The position numbers were made by a program, and so were the translations under genes. From assembly GCA_002361235.1 (NCBI GenBank), contig DESI01000086.1, positions 1 through 43,122 on the forward strand: a stretch of DNA of 43,122 nt, in the 5' to 3' direction. This DNA comes from Porphyromonadaceae bacterium UBA3318. Its GTDB lineage: Bacteria > Bacteroidota > Bacteroidia > Bacteroidales > Muribaculaceae. The notes under the pieces are model-generated. The model searched no databases. It saw nothing but the letters and a program-made list of their open reading frames with translations, and was not told the origin of the DNA. Position 1 is the stretch's first letter. Every line of letters starts with the position of its first letter. Of this stretch, positions 9,182 through 16,014 are shown piece after piece.

Positions 9182-9338
9182 GGCTGCCAGGGCAGCTGCG
9201 CTAAGTAATTGTTTGATTATAATGTTTTGTTTAGGTATTGTTTGATTATGTGTGATCGTTATTTCGAGTTTTCGATTTTTAGGGTTTATAATGGTCGCTA
9301 TTGGTGAGTGACGGAGTTTTAAGGTTAAATTTTCGGTA

Positions 9339-9346
9339 CAAAATTA
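9339..9346 (-). promoter_or_regulatory. -7 box for the T9SS protein gene
   Basis: The minus strand reads TAATTTTG. Transcription from here would give about 110 nt of leader before the candidate non-ATG starts at 9215-9223. No clear -33 TTTG is seen. Confidence 0.5.
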
Positions 9347-9434
9347 TAGGTTTTAGCGTATAAATGTTAATACTATTTTGTCCCATATTGACGCAATTCC
9401 GTTTGTGGACGGTATAAAATGTTATTTAACAATG

Positions 9435-9644
9435 CTTATTTTCGTCATTTAAAGTTCGCATGTTGGATTTATTAAGATTTCAAGCCACGGAACTGACGGT
9501 AAAAGCAAGCAATGTGAGCCTCTCCGAGGCACCAAATTCCGGCAGGAAAATAAGCGACCGAAATTGTTCTGTGCTTTGCCTTCTTTTAATTCCACCATAA
9601 ATCTTTTAATTCCACCATAAATCTGCGAAACTTATTTTCGTCAT
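9435..9644. repeat. Spacer with a 14-bp direct repeat and a 20-bp tandem repeat
   Basis: The 14-mer cttattttcgtcat occurs at 9435-9448 and again at 9631-9644, the second copy covering the stop codon of the GH67 gene. Between them a perfect 20-bp tandem duplication (unit tcttttaattccaccataaa) occupies 9582-9621. The GGA-triloop 13-mer lies at 9518-9530. I see no gene in 9182-9640 other than the 5' part of the T9SS gene. Confidence 0.6.
9518..9530 (-). repeat. GGA-triloop hairpin, copy 2
   Basis: This is identical to 8357-8369: the minus strand reads GCCTC-GGA-GAGGC. It lies 110 nt downstream of the GH67 stop. Both copies follow the 3' end of a minus-strand gene. Confidence 0.5.
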
Positions 9645-11395
9645 CTTACGGAATTAAGCAGTTCGGGCGAGGGGCATGTGTAGTTGTCGATACCGAGATT
9701 CACCTGTCTCAGTTCGTCAAGGGTATGTACGGCGGGCGTGACGAAATCGGGCATCGGCAGCGAATGGAACGTGGCGAAATATAGCAGGCATGCCTCTTTC
9801 CACCATTGTGCGTCGCGCACCTGCGTATGCATACGCCGCTGCACGTCCTGCCACAGATCCAACTTTCCTTTCGACTCAAAATAGGGCTTGAGGCTGTCCC
9901 ATTCGCGCAGCATATCCTGAGCAGTCTGATAACCGCGCTCGTAATGACGGCACAGGGCTGTCCATACCGTGTCGCCGCTTTTCAGCTTATAGTCCCAGGG
10001 AAGATGATGGAACCAGAGAATCAGGTTCTCGGGGCAAGTCCCGGCGTCGGCATAAAGTCTGGCCGGCGAGTCGGGATATTGTGCGGTGGCGTCGCTGCCG
10101 GAGGGGGAGCGGTCGAAACCGATGCCTGTGGAATCGGCGCGGTGGTAATAGCTCGGCATCCAGTCGGGACGCGCGCCGGGGATGTCGCACCACGGTTCCG
10201 GTCCGTAATGATGGCCCCAGGCGAACAGATGGTGCAGACCCATCGGCATCATGTAGTCCACCACAGCCTCGCGCGAGCGCAGCATGATGTCCTTGACGCG
10301 GGTCTTCACCTCAGGTTCGGTGATGCCGAGGTCCCGTACAATCCATTCGTCGGCTATCGAGTCGGGCGAAAGGGTAGGATCCCACGCCATGCGGCCGAAT
10401 GCGTATAGGTTGGCGCGTCCGAAGGGATGTCCCGTAAAATTGGCCGCATCGCCGATGTTGGCCACGCCGGCTATGGCGTTGTAGCGGTCGGGCGCGGCGG
10501 TTTCGAAAAATTCCTGCCACATAGGCGCCAGGTACGCAAGGTGGTTGCTGTGACCCAAGTATTCCTGCGTTATCTGCAGCTCCGGCATCAGGGTGGTGCC
10601 CGGCATGTCGAGCAACAGGGGGCTGACCGGCTCGCGCGGCTGGAAGTCGATGGGGCCGTTCTTCACCTGCACTATGACGTTGGAATCGAACTTTCCGTCC
10701 AGGGGCTTGAATTCGGCGTAGGCCTGTTTCGCGCGGTCGGGGTCGGAAGGGGAGTAGACGAAAGCGCGCCACATCACGATGCCGCCGTGCTTCTTCAGGG
10801 CGCGGGCCATCATGTTGGCTCCCTGGGCGTGGGTGCGCCCGAAATCGCACGGGCCGGGCTGTCCCTCGGAATTGGCCTTTACTAAGAATCCTCCGAAGTC
10901 GGGTATCAGCTTGTAGATTTCGTCGGTTTTCTGCTTCCACCACCGGGCCACGCGCTTGTCCGGCGGGTCGGCAGTGGGTAGGGAATCAAGCTGCATGGGA
11001 GCGGCGAAATTGGCCGACAGATATACCCGGATGCCGTAAGGGCGCAGCACGTCGGCTATGGCGGCCACCTTGGGCAGATATTCGTGCGAAAGTATGCGTG
11101 AATTGGCATTGACATTGTTCAGCACCGTGCCGTTGATGCCCATAGATGAAATAAGGCGGGCATACTCCTCGTATCTCGGCGATACGGAGTCGGGCAGCAG
11201 GTCCCATTGCCACAGGGAGCGGCCGGCGTAGCCACGCTCGATGGTGCCGTCAAGGTTGTCCCAATGGTTGAGGATGCGGCGTTCGAAGTGCGGTTTTCCG
11301 GGGAACGCCGATTCGGCCGGAGTCGCGGCGTGTCCGGCCGCGAACGATGCCGCGGCCAGACATGCCGATAATGCCAGTGCCAAACAGTGTCTCAT
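9641..11395 (-). CDS. GH67 alpha-glucuronidase lacking the N-terminal domain
   Basis: The enzyme removes (4-O-methyl)glucuronic acid from the end of aldouronic acids released from glucuronoxylan. A signal peptide (about residues 1-23) sends it to the periplasm or surface. The GH67 signature NHWDNLDGTIERGYAG is at residues 43-58. Catalytic residues align with those described for GH67: general acid E177 (NSEGQPGP), and D250 (GPIDFQ) with E278 (ITQEYLGH), the last two 28 residues apart as in the studied enzymes. GH67 proteins normally run to about 680-730 residues with an N-terminal domain of 110-130 residues before the signature. Here, at 584 residues, that domain is missing. The ATG directly abuts a 12-bp tandem array, with GH43 upstream, so the missing domain is not nearby. 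It is the last gene of the xylan operon. Confidence 0.92.
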   Translation of the reverse strand: MRHCLALALSACLAAASFAAGHAATPAESAFPGKPHFERRILNHWDNLDGTIERGYAGRSLWQWDLLPDSVSPRYEEYARLISSMGINGTVLNNVNANSRILSHEYLPKVAAIADVLRPYGIRVYLSANFAAPMQLDSLPTADPPDKRVARWWKQKTDEIYKLIPDFGGFLVKANSEGQPGPCDFGRTHAQGANMMARALKKHGGIVMWRAFVYSPSDPDRAKQAYAEFKPLDGKFDSNVIVQVKNGPIDFQPREPVSPLLLDMPGTTLMPELQITQEYLGHSNHLAYLAPMWQEFFETAAPDRYNAIAGVANIGDAANFTGHPFGRANLYAFGRMAWDPTLSPDSIADEWIVRDLGITEPEVKTRVKDIMLRSREAVVDYMMPMGLHHLFAWGHHYGPEPWCDIPGARPDWMPSYYHRADSTGIGFDRSPSGSDATAQYPDSPARLYADAGTCPENLILWFHHLPWDYKLKSGDTVWTALCRHYERGYQTAQDMLREWDSLKPYFESKGKLDLWQDVQRRMHTQVRDAQWWKEACLLYFATFHSLPMPDFVTPAVHTLDELRQVNLGIDNYTCPSPELLNSVR

Positions 11396-11396
11396 T

Positions 11397-11460
11397 ATTG
11401 AATAGACTATTGAATAGACTATTGAATAGACTATTGAATAGGCTCTTGATAGAATAGGCT
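11397..11460. repeat. 12-bp tandem array at the GH67 start codon
   Basis: The unit attgaatagact is perfect at 11397-11408, 11409-11420 and 11421-11432, has one change at 11433-11444 and then becomes degenerate to 11460. It fills almost the whole 71-nt gap between GH43 and GH67 and begins 1 nt from the GH67 ATG. The array replaces any ordinary ribosome-binding region for GH67. Confidence 0.85.
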
Positions 11461-11466
11461 CTTGGG

Positions 11467-12438
11467 TTAATCGTCCATACCGTCGATGGTTTTGATCAGC
11501 CCGTTTTCGTCATATTCCAGCTCGCACACCTTCAGGCTGCGCAGCCACGACCGGCCTCCGCCGGGTGCCGCGTCGTGATGGAACAGATACCATTTCCCCT
11601 TGTACTCCACGATGCAATGGTGGGTGGTCCAGCCAACGACGGGGGTGAGTATCACGCCCTTGTAGGTGAAGGGTCCGTAGGGGTTGTCACCGATGGCATA
11701 GCAGATCAGATGGCTGTCGCCGGTGGAATATGAGAAGTAATATTTGCCGTTGTACTTGTGCAGCCAGCTGGCCTCGAAGAACCGGTGCGGGTCGTCGGCG
11801 GCGAGGGGCTTGCCCTCCTCGTCAACTACCACCACGGGCTGTGGCTCCTCGGCAAACTGCAGCATGTCGTCCGTCAGACGCACCACGCGGCTGGGCAGCG
11901 CCGGCTCTTTGCCCTCGGGCAGACAGGCGTTCTCCAGCGCCTTGTTGTCCTTGTAACGCTGCAGCTGGCCGCCCCACAGGCCCCCGAAGTACAGGTAATA
12001 TTTACCGTCCTCCTGGAACACGCAGATGTCCATGGAATAGCTGCCGCGGATGGGGTCGGGCTGCGGCACGAACGGACCCTCGGGACGGTCGGCTGTCGCC
12101 ACGCCGATGCGGAAGATGTCGTTCTTGTCCTTCAGCGGGAAATAGAGGTAATATTTGCCGTCCTTCTCGGCGCAGTCGCAGTCCCAGAGTTGGCGTCCGG
12201 CCCAGGGAATGTCGGCTATGTCAAGAGCCTGCCCGTGGTCTGCGACAAGGCCGTTCATCGGGTCGTCGGTGCTGAGCACGTGCATGTCGCGCATCACGTA
12301 CTGGTCGCCGTTGTCGTTCTCGCAGTCAGCGTCGTTGTTGTCGTGCGAGGGATAGATATAGAGCTTGCCGTTGAATACGTGCACCGACGGATCGGCCATA
12401 TAGTCGGAGGGGAAGAGGTATCTTTTCGTTGCTTTCAT
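11467..12438 (-). CDS. GH43 beta-xylosidase/arabinofuranosidase-like enzyme
   Basis: This is a 323-residue five-bladed propeller glycosidase of family GH43. Catalytic positions visible are base D16 (YMADPSVHVF), pKa-modulating D137 (SYSMDICVF) and acid E222 (RFFEASWLH). There is no signal peptide, so it should act in the cytoplasm on imported xylo- or arabinoxylo-oligosaccharides. It is encoded 19 nt after the GH10 gene, between GH10 and GH67, and the operon context favours beta-xylosidase activity. Arabinofuranosidase activity cannot be excluded from sequence alone. Length is normal for a single-domain GH43. Confidence 0.9.
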   Translation of the reverse strand: MKATKRYLFPSDYMADPSVHVFNGKLYIYPSHDNNDADCENDNGDQYVMRDMHVLSTDDPMNGLVADHGQALDIADIPWAGRQLWDCDCAEKDGKYYLYFPLKDKNDIFRIGVATADRPEGPFVPQPDPIRGSYSMDICVFQEDGKYYLYFGGLWGGQLQRYKDNKALENACLPEGKEPALPSRVVRLTDDMLQFAEEPQPVVVVDEEGKPLAADDPHRFFEASWLHKYNGKYYFSYSTGDSHLICYAIGDNPYGPFTYKGVILTPVVGWTTHHCIVEYKGKWYLFHHDAAPGGGRSWLRSLKVCELEYDENGLIKTIDGMDD

Positions 12439-12457
12439 AGCTTGTTTTTTATGACGG

Positions 12458-13588
12458 TTATTTCGTTTTGTCGGCCTTGTATTCCTCCATGTATTTGTTG
12501 AGGAAAGGCTTGATATTGTAATTACGGTCGAGCAGGAGGGGATACTCCCGGCGACCCTTCATGGGCCAGTCGTTTTTCCATGAGTCGCCGTCGCTGACGC
12601 CCCATGCCGTGACGCGGGCTATCTTGTCGGCGTTACGCAGGAATATAGACATCACGGAGTCCATGCGTGCGTTCCATACTTTCGATACACTGTCGGGCAA
12701 TGCCTCGGGGTAGGGATTGAGCAGCTTGTCGTACTCCTCGGTTTCCGAGATGTTGGCGCCGGTGTTGATGGTGGGCAGCGCGCTCATGTCCCATTCGGTG
12801 ATCGCCACCATGCAGCCCGTTCCGGCGAATGCCTTCAGCGATTCCTCGTATTCCTTCAGGTCGGGATAGTCCATGCCGGTATGGCTCTGCATACCGATCT
12901 GGTCCACGCGCAGGCCGCGCTTCTTCATGTCGTTGACGATGCGCACGTATGCGTCGCGCTTGGCGGGGCTGTTCATGCCGTAGTCGTTGATGATAAGCTC
13001 GGCGTCCGGATCGGCCTCGTGCGCATATTGGAATGCCAACGGAATATACTCCGGACCGAGAATCTTATAGAAGTCGCTCTCGCGGTACGAGCCGTCGCTC
13101 TCGATGGCCTCGTTCACCACGTCCCAGCTCCGGATGCGCCCCTTGTAGCGCCCCATGATGGTGGAGATATGCTCCTTCATGCGCTGTTTCATGGTCTCTG
13201 CATCGACGAGATTGCCTGTGGAGTCCTTGGTGAACCAGGGGGCCATCTGCGAGTGCCATATCAGGCAGTGGCCCGTGATGGACATGCCGTTCTCCTCGCC
13301 GAACTTGACGAAGCGGTCGGCATCGTCCCAGAAATATTTGCCTTCGGCGGGGTGTATTTCCTCGCATTTCATGCAGTTCTCGGCCACGATGGAGTTGAAG
13401 TGCTTCTTGATGGCGGCCACGCCGAGGGTGTCGGTGCCGTTCGACTGGTTTACGTTGATGGCGGCGCCGACAAGGAACTTGTCGCCGAACACGTCCTTAA
13501 GGCCCGGTTCGGCCGGGGGTTCAGACTGCTTGCAGCCGACGGCTGCGAGAGCCAGGGCGGCAGCGGCTATGATAGAGTGGGATTTCAT
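12458..13588 (-). CDS. GH10 endo-1,4-beta-xylanase, lipoprotein
   Basis: This retaining endoxylanase cleaves the xylan backbone. The N-terminus is a lipoprotein signal (LALAAVGC, Cys19), placing it on the outer membrane, probably surface-exposed. The GH10 barrel fills about residues 30-370. The acid/base is E160 (SWDVVNEAIES) and the nucleophile E265 (VAITEWDMS); the substrate-binding H107 (TGHCLIWHSQ) is also seen. There is no carbohydrate-binding module. At 376 residues it is a normal single-domain form. A 13-unit G-tract array starts 1 nt upstream of its ATG, so its messenger leader would be a run of CCC tracts. It is the probable surface enzyme of the xylan operon. Confidence 0.95.
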   Translation of the reverse strand: MKSHSIIAAAALALAAVGCKQSEPPAEPGLKDVFGDKFLVGAAINVNQSNGTDTLGVAAIKKHFNSIVAENCMKCEEIHPAEGKYFWDDADRFVKFGEENGMSITGHCLIWHSQMAPWFTKDSTGNLVDAETMKQRMKEHISTIMGRYKGRIRSWDVVNEAIESDGSYRESDFYKILGPEYIPLAFQYAHEADPDAELIINDYGMNSPAKRDAYVRIVNDMKKRGLRVDQIGMQSHTGMDYPDLKEYEESLKAFAGTGCMVAITEWDMSALPTINTGANISETEEYDKLLNPYPEALPDSVSKVWNARMDSVMSIFLRNADKIARVTAWGVSDGDSWKNDWPMKGRREYPLLLDRNYNIKPFLNKYMEEYKADKTK

Positions 13589-13589
13589 C

Positions 13590-13706
13590 GGGAGTGGTGG
13601 GATTAATGGGATTAATGGGAGAGATGGGATGATTGGGAGGTTTGGGATGATTGGGAGGTTTGGGATGATTGGGAGGTTTGGGAAGATTGGGATTAATGGG
13701 ATTTGT
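13590..13706. repeat. GGGANNNNT 9-bp array 1 (13 units)
   Basis: Thirteen 9-bp units run from 1 nt upstream of the GH10 ATG through the stop codon and last codons of the symporter gene. Every unit begins with GGG. Examples: gggattaat, gggatgatt, gggaggttt; the last two alternate three times. The plus strand meets the usual pattern for G-quadruplexes (GGG every 9 nt, 6-nt loops). It is the template strand for the flanking minus-strand genes. The same unit type occurs at 25702-25800 and 33423-33522. Confidence 0.9.
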
Positions 13707-15129
13707 GGCGCGCTTCGATTTCGGCATTGATGCGGTCTATCTTGTCGTCGTCAAGGTCATAGCGCGAGATAATCATTATGGCCACGCCAAGGAGGATGGC
13801 CGGTATGACTGCCACGAGCCAGAGAATGCCCTGCTCGGCCATGTGCGTCTGCACCGCGGCATCCTTGTTGAAGCCTACGAAAGCCAGGACGAATCCGGGC
13901 ACCACGCCGCCAAGTGCCATGCCGGCCTTGTAGAATATGCCGGTTAGTGCGTTGACGATACCCGATATGCGGCGTCCGGTGGTGTATTCGCCGAACGAGA
14001 TTACCTCAGGCACAAGCGCCCACATATATCCTGTGGCCACGATCACGCCCGTAGACTTGATGAACTGGGCCACGTAGACTATCCACATCTGGTCCTTGAA
14101 CGCCGGCACCATCGACACTGCGTACAGCATGGCCATGCCCACGATGGCCGTCATCAGGAACACGTAGAACATACCCTTCTTGCCGATGCGTCTTTTGATG
14201 GCCGGCACCATGGGCATGAATATGAATGCGGGGATGGATCCGAGGCCCATGAAGATGGACAGCTCCTCGGCTGTGCCGTGTATGTTGTAGTTGATGTAGT
14301 ATGCTCCGGCGGCGTTGCCGATGGCCATCATGGCGAAGGCGGTGATGAAGAAGAACGCCAGGATGCGCAGGGGCTTGTTGCGCACGAATTCCACCCAGAG
14401 GTCGGAAACCTTGACGTTCTCGGTCTCGCTCTTGGCCATCACCACGCGCTCGCGGCACTGCGAGAAGCAGAACACCAGCAAGGCGAGGCCCGTCAGCCCG
14501 TATATGCCCATTGTGATGAACCATGCGGAGTCGCTGCTGGAGAGGTCGGTGGTTTCGGAGGGATCGAACAGTTTCAGCACGATTGGAATACCCATGCCGA
14601 CGGCCAGGCCGCCGATGTTGGCCATGAACATACGCACGGAGGTAAGGATTGTGACCTCCTGCGTGTCGCGTGTCAGCGAGGCATTAAGCGCGCCGTAGGG
14701 AACGTTGACCAGTGTGTAGCACATGGACAGACCCACGTATGTGATATAGGCGTAAAGCAGCGAGCCGGAGAACCCGTTCCAGAAGCAGAGCAGCGCGAAA
14801 CCTGTCAGCGGGATGCCCCCCAACAGCAGGTAGGAGCGGTACTTTCCCCAGCGGGGATTGTGCTTGTCGACGAACGTACCCACCAACGGATCCCAGATCA
14901 CGTCCACGATGCGGACTATGAGGAACATGATGGCGGCCACTTCGGGCGCGAGGACGTAGACGTTGGTGTAGAAGAACAGCAGGTACATGCTGATGGTCTG
15001 GTAGATCAGATTCTGGGCCAGGTCGCCCGAACCGAATCCGATCCGCTGCAGCCATGAGAGTCTGTAGAATCCCTTGGCGGAGTCCTCCCTCACAGTGGCG
15101 GGAGCTTCCATTTCGATTGTATTATCCAT
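13693..15129 (-). CDS. GPH-family sugar:cation symporter
   Basis: This is a 478-residue inner-membrane transporter of the glycoside-pentoside-hexuronide:cation symporter family (MFS superfamily), with about 12 hydrophobic helices. Early family features are GSGDLAQNLIYQTIS and DPLVGTFVDKHNPRWGKYRS (loop between helices 2 and 3). In a xylan operon the likely cargo is xylobiose or other xylo-oligosaccharides, as for XynP-type transporters; this is inference. I took the ATG at 15129, which gives MDNTIEMEAP; the frame is open to 15207, but a start there would overlap the preceding gene by 44 nt. The last codons and the stop lie inside the 9-bp GGGANNNNT array. Confidence 0.9.
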   Translation of the reverse strand: MDNTIEMEAPATVREDSAKGFYRLSWLQRIGFGSGDLAQNLIYQTISMYLLFFYTNVYVLAPEVAAIMFLIVRIVDVIWDPLVGTFVDKHNPRWGKYRSYLLLGGIPLTGFALLCFWNGFSGSLLYAYITYVGLSMCYTLVNVPYGALNASLTRDTQEVTILTSVRMFMANIGGLAVGMGIPIVLKLFDPSETTDLSSSDSAWFITMGIYGLTGLALLVFCFSQCRERVVMAKSETENVKVSDLWVEFVRNKPLRILAFFFITAFAMMAIGNAAGAYYINYNIHGTAEELSIFMGLGSIPAFIFMPMVPAIKRRIGKKGMFYVFLMTAIVGMAMLYAVSMVPAFKDQMWIVYVAQFIKSTGVIVATGYMWALVPEVISFGEYTTGRRISGIVNALTGIFYKAGMALGGVVPGFVLAFVGFNKDAAVQTHMAEQGILWLVAVIPAILLGVAIMIISRYDLDDDKIDRINAEIEARHKSH

Positions 15130-15163
15130 TGTGATTTGATTTTCATTGGTAATAGCTTTGCTG

Positions 15164-15637
15164 TCAGTAGCGGTAAAGCTTGACGCGAAGTATCTTGAAG
15201 TCGTCAACGCCTATGCGCACGTGACGCCCCTGGTGGGTCTCGTCGCCGTTGGAGTATCTTACGGGCGTGAATGTCCTGCCGTCGGGCGACACGGTCACTT
15301 CTGCCACCTCCGCGAGTCCGACGCGCTGCTTGCCGTGCCATTTGGAGTCCGGCTTGCGGTCGCTGCCCGAGTCGAGGAATCCGTCCTCGCCGAGCTTGCG
15401 CACAGCCTCGCTCTCGCTATGATGCTCTAATTTCAACACCACGCCCGAACCGGCCAGGATATATTCGTCCGGAGCCGTCTTGATAAGCGCCGCTCCCGTT
15501 TCGGGCCATACCGAGCCGTTTGTGGCGCGCGGGTCCCACGGCAGGGTGAATCTAAAGGCTTTCTCTATATCTCTAAAGGAAAGGTGTCCTCTTGGTTCGT
15601 TCTCGGGAATCAGTGTGTGTGATTCCGATGAGTTCAT
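15164..15637 (-). CDS. Stand-alone DUF5597 domain (relic of a GH35-type enzyme)
   Basis: The 157-residue product matches DUF5597, a beta domain normally found at the C-terminus of GH35-like beta-galactosidases. Typical stretches are GAALIKTAPDEYILAGSGV and, at the very end, NGDETHQGRHVRI followed by ILRVKLYRY. There is no catalytic domain before it and no signal peptide. An upstream ATG at 15673 would add 12 residues (MAPPTHRMPRRP) that look non-coding. It is the first gene of the xylan operon, 34 nt before the symporter gene. I infer that the enzyme part was deleted, leaving the C-terminal domain with an operon promoter in front. Whether it still has a function is unknown. Confidence 0.72.
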   Translation of the reverse strand: MNSSESHTLIPENEPRGHLSFRDIEKAFRFTLPWDPRATNGSVWPETGAALIKTAPDEYILAGSGVVLKLEHHSESEAVRKLGEDGFLDSGSDRKPDSKWHGKQRVGLAEVAEVTVSPDGRTFTPVRYSNGDETHQGRHVRIGVDDFKILRVKLYRY

Positions 15638-15690
15638 GGGCCGCCGCGGCATCCGGTGTGTGGGGGGAGCCACGGATGGATTTTACGTTG

Positions 15691-15698
15691 CAAAATTA
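15691..15698 (-). promoter_or_regulatory. -7 box of the xylan operon
   Basis: The minus strand reads TAATTTTG just upstream of the DUF5597 gene. It shares a 340-bp divergent, AT-rich region with the HTCS promoter, so this is where the regulator should act. No strong -33 TTTG is seen at the correct distance, which fits an activator-dependent promoter. Confidence 0.6.
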
Positions 15699-15841
15699 GT
15701 TTTTTTTGAAGTATTAAAGTAAATTTAACGTTGCATTTCTATAAATAAACGTAACTTTCGCTTTTTAGTATGTTGCATATATCTTTTATTATGTCACATT
15801 TATGTTATACAGCATAAAATCAGCTTTTTTCTCCGTTGCAA

Positions 15842-15874
15842 TTTGGCGGATTTGAAATTTTTCAACTACCTTTG
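15842..15874 (+). promoter_or_regulatory. Promoter of the HTCS regulator gene
   Basis: TTTG at 15842-15845 and TACCTTTG at 15867-15874 are separated by 21 nt, close to the Bacteroidetes consensus. Transcription would start near 15880, giving a leader of about 135 nt that contains the long inverted repeat at 15891-15988. Confidence 0.6.
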
Positions 15875-15890
15875 CCGCAAATCTGACTTT

Positions 15891-15988
15891 GAAGTTGTTT
15901 TAAACTAATTTTTATGGTAAGATTAATAAAGATTGCCATAAAGTTTACAATTCTTTTTTATTATACGTAAATTAGTTTAAACAACTTC
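15891..15988. repeat. 20-bp inverted repeat in the HTCS leader
   Basis: The left arm starts gaagttgttttaaactaatt at 15891 and the right arm aaattagtttaaacaacttc is at 15969-15988. They are complementary over 20 bp with one bulged T in the left arm. The loop is about 57 nt and holds a second smaller hairpin (tatggtaa pairing with ttgccata). The structure ends 26 nt before the HTCS ATG. No TAnnTTTG box lies inside the loop on either strand. Confidence 0.8.
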
Positions 15989-16014
15989 ATTGCACCTCTT
16001 GAAACACTCGAATC

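Noticed and set aside
13590..13706. CRISPR array
   Set aside because: Contiguous 9-bp units without spacers and no cas genes; the other arrays (11397, 25702, 33423, 35544) fail for the same reason.
13521..13727. Proline-repeat peptide encoded by the complement of the 9-bp array
   Set aside because: A 9-bp unit always yields a three-residue peptide repeat with a frequent Pro. The three arrays give different peptides and there is no start region, so coding is unlikely.
15891..15988. Phase-variable invertible promoter
   Set aside because: The inverted repeat encloses only about 57 bp, no TAnnTTTG box lies between the arms on either strand and no adjacent invertase gene is seen (xerC is 17 kb away and looks like the housekeeping enzyme).
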